NCBI GenBank assembly: GCA_035476815.1
Contig: DATILD010000052.1
Location: 1 to 64,000, forward strand
Reading direction: 5' to 3'
Length of the DNA: 64,000 nucleotides
DNA from: Methylibium sp035476815
GTDB taxonomy: Bacteria; Pseudomonadota; Gammaproteobacteria; Burkholderiales; Burkholderiaceae_C
The notes below the pieces were generated by a model. The model did no database searches. It saw nothing but the letters and a program-made list of their open reading frames with translations, and was not told the DNA's origin. The stretch's first letter is position 1, and the number at the start of each line of letters is the position of its first letter. Position numbers and translations under genes: made by a program. Shown here one piece after another: positions 59,800 to 64,000 of this stretch.

Positions 59800-61692
59800 T
59801 CAGGACTTCAGCGTGTCCCGGATCTGCTGCAGCGCCGCCGGGTCCTCGATCGTCGTCAGGTCGCCCGGATCGCGGCCCTCGGCCACCGCCTGGATCGCGC
59901 GGCGCAGCAGCTTGCCCGAGCGCGTCTTCGGCAGCGCGGTCACGAAGTGCACGCGCGAGGGCCGCGCCACCGCGCCGAGTTGGCTGTCTACCACCCTCAT
60001 CACCTCGCCCTCGAGCTGGCGCCGCGCGGCCGCGTCGCCGAGTGCGGAGGCGTCCTTCGCGATCGCGAAGGCCATCGCGACCTGACCCTTGAGCGGGTCG
60101 GCCACGCCCACCACCGCCACCTCGGCGATGTTGGGGTGGCTGGAGATGCTCTCCTCGATCTCGCGGGTGCCCAGGCGGTGGCCGGCGACGTTGATCACGT
60201 CGTCGGTGCGGCCGAGGATGAAGTAGTAGCCGTCCGCATCGCGGATGCCCCAGTCGAAGCTGCTGTAGACCAGCTTGCCGGGCACCGTCTGCCAGTAGGT
60301 GCTGACGAAGCGCGCGTCGTCGCGCCAGACGGTCTGCATGAAGCCCGGCGGCAGCGGGCCTTCGACCACCAGCACGCCCTTCTGGTCGGGCCCGATCAGT
60401 TCCTCGCCGGTGCTGTCGCTGACCAGCTTGACCTTGTAGCCGTAGGTCGGGATGCCGGGGCTGCCAAACTTGCTGGGCTGCTTCTGCACGCCGTTGGCGA
60501 TGCACAGGATCGGCCAGCCGGACTCGGTCTGCCAGTAGTTGTCGACGATGGGCACGCCCAATGCGCCGGCGATCCATTGCGCGGTCGGCTCGTCGAGCGG
60601 CTCGCCGGCCAGGAACAGCGCACGCAGCGAGCTCAGGTCGTGGCGCCGAAGCGCCGCCGGGTCCTGCTTCTTCAGCACCCGCACCGCGGTCGGGGCGCTG
60701 AACATCGCGGTGACCTTGTACTTCTCGACCAGGCTCCACCAGATGGCGGCGTCGGGGCGGACCGGCAGGCCCTCGTACAGGATGGTCGCCATGCCGGCGA
60801 TCAGCGGCCCGTAGACGATGTAGCTGTGGCCGACCACCCAGCCGATGTCGCTGGTGGAGAAGTAGGTCTCGCCCGGGTTGCCGAGGTAGATGTGCTTCAT
60901 GCTCGCGGCCAGCGCGACCGCATAGCCGCCGGTGTCGCGCTGCACGCCCTTGGGCTTGCCGGTGGTGCCGCTGGTGTAGAGCGTGTAGCTCGGATGGGTC
61001 GCATCGACCCAGGTGCAGGGCACGCGGGCGTTCAGATGCTGCTCGCGCAGCGGCGCATAGTCGACGTCGCGGCCGGCGCTGCGCTCCATCGGGCTCAGGC
61101 CGCGGTCGACCAGCAGCACCTTGGCGGGCTGGTGCGTCGACAGGCGGATCGCCTCGTCGAGCAGCGGCTTGTAGGCCACCACCTTGCCGGCGCGGCTGCC
61201 GGCGTCGGCGCTGACGATCACGGTCGGCTGCGCGTCGTCGATGCGGCTCGCCAGGCTGACGCTCGCGAAGCCGCCGAACACCACCGAGTGGATCGCGCCG
61301 ATGCGCACCGCGGCCAGCATCGCGAACACCGCCTCGGGGATCATCGGCATGTAGATCAGCACCCGGTCGCCCTGCTTCACGCCGAGCGACAGCAGGATCG
61401 CCGCCATGCGCTCGACCTCGGACTGCAGCTCGCCGAAGCTGTAGATCACCTCCTGGTCGACCTCGGTCGAGACCCAGATCAGCGCATTGCGCTCGCCATG
61501 CGTGGCGGCGTGGCGGTCGACCGCGTTGTGGCACAGGTTGGTGGTGCCGCCGGCGAACCACTTGGTGAACGGCGGGTTGCTGTTGTCGCAGATCTGGGTG
61601 GGTGGCTGCTGCCAGTCGACGAGCTTCGCCTGCTCGGCCCAGAAGGCCTCGGGCTCGTCGACCGAGCGGCGGTAGAAGCTGGCGTAGTCCAT
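59800..61692 (-). CDS. prpE: Propionate-CoA ligase
   Basis: A 630-residue acyl-CoA synthetase of the PrpE type, making propionyl-CoA from propionate and ATP (acetate is a poorer substrate). Signatures are the N-terminal FYRRSVDEPEAFWAEQAKLVDW, NSNPPFTKWFAGGTTNLCHNAVDRH, P-loop YTSGTTGKPKGVQRDTGG, STSDIGWVVGHSYIVYGPL, YWQTESGWPI and the acetylatable Lys in LPKTRSGKLLRR. The VDRHAATHGE-type N-terminus separates PrpE from Acs. Upstream is a broken isochorismatase-like gene; no prpBCD genes are in the window. Confidence 0.92.
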   Translation of the reverse strand: MDYASFYRRSVDEPEAFWAEQAKLVDWQQPPTQICDNSNPPFTKWFAGGTTNLCHNAVDRHAATHGERNALIWVSTEVDQEVIYSFGELQSEVERMAAILLSLGVKQGDRVLIYMPMIPEAVFAMLAAVRIGAIHSVVFGGFASVSLASRIDDAQPTVIVSADAGSRAGKVVAYKPLLDEAIRLSTHQPAKVLLVDRGLSPMERSAGRDVDYAPLREQHLNARVPCTWVDATHPSYTLYTSGTTGKPKGVQRDTGGYAVALAASMKHIYLGNPGETYFSTSDIGWVVGHSYIVYGPLIAGMATILYEGLPVRPDAAIWWSLVEKYKVTAMFSAPTAVRVLKKQDPAALRRHDLSSLRALFLAGEPLDEPTAQWIAGALGVPIVDNYWQTESGWPILCIANGVQKQPSKFGSPGIPTYGYKVKLVSDSTGEELIGPDQKGVLVVEGPLPPGFMQTVWRDDARFVSTYWQTVPGKLVYSSFDWGIRDADGYYFILGRTDDVINVAGHRLGTREIEESISSHPNIAEVAVVGVADPLKGQVAMAFAIAKDASALGDAAARRQLEGEVMRVVDSQLGAVARPSRVHFVTALPKTRSGKLLRRAIQAVAEGRDPGDLTTIEDPAALQQIRDTLKS

Positions 61693-61733
61693 CGTTGTCG
61701 TCTCCGTGGTCTTGTCGGCCGGATTCTGGGCAT

Positions 61734-62171
61734 TCACCCGATCCGGGTCTTGAACATCTGCAGCACCGGCTTGAACGATCCATGCCGGCAGTCGTGCAGG
61801 CATTCGAATGTCACCCTCTCGGGGCTGACGATGGCGGCGCCCGCCTGCCGCAGCCGCTGCATCGCCAGTTGGTGATCGGCCGGCGAGCGCGAACCGCAGG
61901 CCGGACCGACCGCCCGGACGCGCCGGCCCGCCCGTGCTCGCAGGCGTCGAAGTGCATTTTCGCGATCGCGCTTTCGCGGCGCTGACGGATCGCATCGACG
62001 TTGGGGCCGAGTCCGTGCGGGCGCTGTTCGGTGCCGAGCCCGCGCGGCATCCGCAAGCCTTGTCGCCTCGGCGACGATCTGCGCGCCGCGGTGGATCGCC
62101 GGCACCAGGCGCTGCCGGTAGTCGACCAGCACCAGCACGCTGCTCGTCGTTGCGATCGCGGCGTTCGGCAT
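61734..62171 (-). pseudogene. Isochorismatase/cysteine-hydrolase-like pseudogene
   Basis: The remains of an isochorismatase-superfamily hydrolase. The start is normal (MPNAAIATTSSVLVLVDYRQRLVPAI, with the catalytic Asp). After LADAAR the family sequence moves into another frame (GTEQRPHGLGPNVDAIRQ...KMHFDACEHG), then back to the first for RRVRAVGPACGSRSPADHQLAMQRLRQAG and the ending DCRHGSFKPVLQMFKTRIG. About 40 residues are missing in the middle, including the segment that normally carries the catalytic Cys. An open frame survives across the whole length, but the product cannot be functional. Confidence 0.8.
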
Positions 62172-62236
62172 CGGGGAAATGTAGCTTTCGGACGGTCGGT
62201 GGAACGGGGGCCACGCGCAGGGCCGCTTGGTGGCGA

Positions 62237-62342
62237 GATCAGGCCGGCGGGGCGCTCTGCTGCGCTCATGTCCCCCGCCGCCGGCCTGCGGCCGTCGTCT
62301 CCTCCTTTACTTCGCTCCGCAGAGCGCCCCACCGACCTGATC
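62237..62342. repeat. Long inverted repeat A
   Basis: Arms 62237-62260 and 62319-62342, 24 bases each with 22 matching, loop of 58 bases that itself contains CGGCC-TGC-GGCCG. It is part of a hairpin-rich, gene-free stretch from 62172 to 62638. Confidence 0.85.
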
Positions 62343-62432
62343 GGCTCAGCTCGTGGGCATTCGACCGTCTCAAGCCCACCCTCGTGCTTGCCAAGGACGT
62401 CGGGGGGCCGACGGAGCGAAGTCAAGGAGGAG
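62299..62432. repeat. Inverted repeat B, interleaved with A
   Basis: Arms 62299-62318 and 62413-62432, 20 bases with 19 matching. The left arm lies inside the loop of repeat A and the right arm outside it, so the two folds exclude each other or form a pseudoknot. Confidence 0.8.
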
Positions 62433-62605
62433 GTCAGGCGCAGCCTGACCGGGGGAGTGAGCCCGGACACAAACAGTCCGGTGGACTGTTTGTGCCTGGC
62501 GAACGCCTGGGGCGCGAGCCCCGGGCATGAGCGCAGTCGGCCACCCGATGGCTTTGGCTGCCGCGCCTACGCCCCGGGAATGAGTTCGACGGGGCCTTGT
62601 CGAAC
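62432..62605. repeat. Cluster of four hairpins
   Basis: GGTCAGGC-GCA-GCCTGACC at 62432-62450; CACAAACAGTCC-GGT-GGACTGTTTGTG at 62468-62494 (12-base perfect stem); a GGGGC-GCGA-GCCCC stem at 62506-62525; GTTCGAC...GTCGAAC at 62584-62605. A further ten-base pair, TGCGCTCATG at 62261 and CATGAGCGCA at 62526, brackets the set. I see no gene in 62172-62638. Confidence 0.85.
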
Positions 62606-62638
62606 AGTCACTCCCATTCAATCGAACGCAAATCGGTA

Positions 62639-63619
62639 TCAGTCGAGCTTGAGCTTCTGCTTGTCGACCACCTGCTTGTAGACCGCGTACTCGGCCTCGA
62701 TCTGCTGGGTGAACTCGGCCGGGGTGTTGAGCACCAGCAGCGAGCCGGTGTCCTCGATGCGCTTCTTCACGTCGGGCAGGTTGACGGTGGTCTTGACGGC
62801 GGCGCTGACCTTGTCGACCACCTCCTTCGGCAGGCCCTTCGGGCCGAGGATGCCGTAGTAGGCCATGCGGTTCACCGGCTCCAGGCCCACCTCCTTGAAG
62901 GTCGGCACGTTGGGCAGCGCGGCCACGCGGGCCGGCGCGGCGACGACGATCGCGATCAGCCGCCCGTCCTTGATGAAGGGCAGCGCCGAGGGCAGGTTGT
63001 CGAAGATGATCGGCACCTGGCCGGCCACCGTGTCGTTGAGCGCCGGGCCGGCGCCGCGGTAGGGGATGTGGGTGACGAAGGTGCCGGTGAGGCTCTTGTA
63101 GAGCTCCATCTGCAGGTGGCCGATGCCGCCGGTGCCCGAGCTGGCGAAGCTGAACTTGCCCGGGCTCTTCTTCAGCAGCGCGATGAAGCTCGCGTAGTCC
63201 TTGGCCGGGAAGCTCGGGTGCACCGCAATCACGTTGGGCGTGGCGGCGATGTTGATGATGGGCGTGAAGTCCGTCAGCGTGTTGTACGGCATCTTCGGGT
63301 TGATCGCCGGGTTGGCCGCGGTGGTGGACACCGTCGCCATGCCGAGCGCGTAGCCGTCGGCCGGCGACTTGGCGATCTGGTCCGCGCCGATCACGCCGCC
63401 GCCGCCGCCCTTGTTCTCGACCAGCATGGTCTGGCCCAGCGGGCCGGCGATCTTCTCGGCGACCACGCGGGCGATGATGTCGGTGGTGCCGCCGGGCGCG
63501 AAGGGCACGACCAGGCGCACCGGCTTGTTCGGGTAGGCCTGGGCCGAGGCAGCGCCGGCGGCCGCGAGCAGCGCGGCGGCGACGGTGGCGAGGACGAGGC
63601 GGCGGGGTTGGCGTTGCAT
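62639..63619 (-). CDS. Bug/TctC-family periplasmic substrate-binding protein
   Basis: A 326-residue protein with a signal peptide ending ...AAGAASAQA and the family sequence YPNKPVRLVVPFAPGGTTDIIARVVAEKI, NKGGGGGVIGADQIAKSPADGYAL, FASSGTGGIGHLQMELYK and HIPYRGAGPALNDTVAGQVPIIFDN. Such orphan binding proteins are numerous in Burkholderiales and rarely have a known ligand. It has no TctAB genes beside it and differs clearly from the tctC at 38.2 kb. It lies just upstream of the repeat cluster and is divergent from the AEC transporter. Confidence 0.9.
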   Translation of the reverse strand: MQRQPRRLVLATVAAALLAAAGAASAQAYPNKPVRLVVPFAPGGTTDIIARVVAEKIAGPLGQTMLVENKGGGGGVIGADQIAKSPADGYALGMATVSTTAANPAINPKMPYNTLTDFTPIINIAATPNVIAVHPSFPAKDYASFIALLKKSPGKFSFASSGTGGIGHLQMELYKSLTGTFVTHIPYRGAGPALNDTVAGQVPIIFDNLPSALPFIKDGRLIAIVVAAPARVAALPNVPTFKEVGLEPVNRMAYYGILGPKGLPKEVVDKVSAAVKTTVNLPDVKKRIEDTGSLLVLNTPAEFTQQIEAEYAVYKQVVDKQKLKLD

Positions 63620-63703
63620 GCGGTCTCCTGGGCAGCGGGACGGGGGCGCAAGCGCCCGATGCCCGGACTGTGCCCCGGATGGCCGGCGAACCCCGACCCG
63701 GAA

Positions 63704-63727
63704 ATTACTTAGTCGCGCGTAAGTGAA
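63704..63727. promoter_or_regulatory. Inverted repeat in the divergent gap before the AEC gene
   Basis: TTACTTA-N8-TAAGTGAA: imperfect dyad centred between the binding-protein gene and the AEC transporter, in a local AT-rich patch. The dyad shape with T and A ends is compatible with a LysR-type site. No regulator gene is within the window. Confidence 0.35.
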
Positions 63728-63760
63728 GCTACGCATGCCGACCGGGCTTACGCTCTTCGC

Positions 63761-64000
63761 ATGCGCGACCTGCTGCTGCTGCTGCCCGATTTCCTGCTGA
63801 TCGTCGTCGGCTTCTTCGTCTGCCGCCACACGCCGCTGGACCGCACGGTCTGGGCCGCGGCCGAGAAGCTCGTCTACTACCTGCTGTTCCCGGTGCTGCT
63901 GTTCACGTCGATCGTGCGCAACCCGCTGAACCCCGGCGACGCGGCGGCGCTGGCCGGCGGCGGGCTGGCTACGGTCGGGCTGGGGATCGCGCTGGCCTAC
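63761..64000 (+). CDS. AEC (auxin efflux carrier) family transporter, N-terminal part
   Basis: The first 80 residues of a membrane protein cut by the window edge: MRDLLLLLPDFLLIVVGFFVC, then LDRTVWAAAEKLVYYLLFPVLLFTSIVRNPL. The KLVYYLLFPVLLF segment is typical of AEC-family permeases (malonate or auxin-like acid efflux and uptake). It is divergent from a substrate-binding protein gene across 141 bases. Confidence 0.75.
   Translation, partial: MRDLLLLLPDFLLIVVGFFVCRHTPLDRTVWAAAEKLVYYLLFPVLLFTSIVRNPLNPGDAAALAGGGLATVGLGIALAY

Noticed and set aside
59800..61692. Acetyl-CoA synthetase (acs)
   Set aside because: N-terminal motifs and overall sequence fit PrpE better, although acetate activity cannot be excluded.
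62172..62638. CRISPR array or tRNA cluster
   Set aside because: The repeats are inverted pairs of different sequence, not identical direct repeats with spacers, and no tRNA cloverleaf or T-loop motif is seen.

Overview
The window is a high-GC (about 70%) stretch of a betaproteobacterial chromosome. Gene content and order (clpS-clpA, cbb3 oxidase beside fnr, exbBD-lpxK-Trm112-kdsB-adk, dnaG-rpoD, tctDE with tctCBA, hslR-grpE-dnaK-dnaJ) point to Burkholderiales, probably the Rubrivivax/Leptothrix/Ideonella/Methylibium neighbourhood. This placement comes from reading proteins, not from a database search. No rRNA, tRNA, CRISPR array, transposase or prophage gene was recognised.

Region by region. 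1-3.2 kb: an unnamed gene start, sbcB and the 3' half of clpA, visibly lower in GC and with different codon habits from everything that follows. 3.2-6.2 kb: 5' half of clpA, clpS, a cold-shock protein and icd. 6.2-17.0 kb: a microaerobic respiration block with a TauE/SafE-like membrane protein, hemN, fnr, two small membrane genes, and ccoG, ccoP, ccoQ, ccoO, ccoN, ccoS, ccoI; clear FNR boxes sit between hemN and fnr and in front of ccoN. 17.0-19.6 kb: a DUF192 protein, a PuuD-like membrane protein and xseA. 19.7-26.5 kb: exbB-exbD-lpxK-Trm112-kdsB as an overlapping operon, then adk, an HSD10-like dehydrogenase with a palindromic operator, and dnaG. 26.5-29.2 kb: rpoD with a near-consensus promoter and a duplicated 3' tail. 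29.3-36.1 kb: an adenylate cyclase-FHA fusion, a HAD phosphatase, a 1316-residue hybrid kinase carrying a LOV photosensor domain, and hemH. 36.1-42.7 kb: a tripartite tricarboxylate transporter operon (porin, tctC, tctB, tctA) divergent from tctD-tctE; the gap holds four 11-bp-phased repeats. 42.7-47.1 kb: hslR, grpE (sigma-32 promoter), dnaK, dnaJ. 47.1-59.7 kb: signalling and stress genes, namely a TPR response regulator with partner kinase, eptA, a radical SAM gene under a perfect LexA box, a GGDEF-EAL protein coupled to an HD-GYP protein, a hybrid kinase, an unknown Ala-rich protein and a CBS protein. 59.8-64 kb: prpE, a broken isochorismatase-like gene, about 460 bp of hairpin-rich repeats, a second TctC-type binding protein and the start of an AEC transporter.

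How it fits together. The first third supports respiration at low oxygen: FNR, the complete cbb3 oxidase with its copper pump and assembly factors, and anaerobic heme synthesis. The middle is housekeeping (replication, sigma factor, envelope precursors, chaperones). The last third is unusually rich in signalling: three histidine kinases with receiver partners or domains, cAMP synthesis, and c-di-GMP synthesis and breakdown.

Most worth checking: the SOS-controlled radical SAM gene, the LOV-PAS hybrid kinase, the phased operator before tctD, the duplicated rpoD tail, the structured repeats at 62.2-62.6 kb, and the composition break inside clpA, which may be an assembly chimera.
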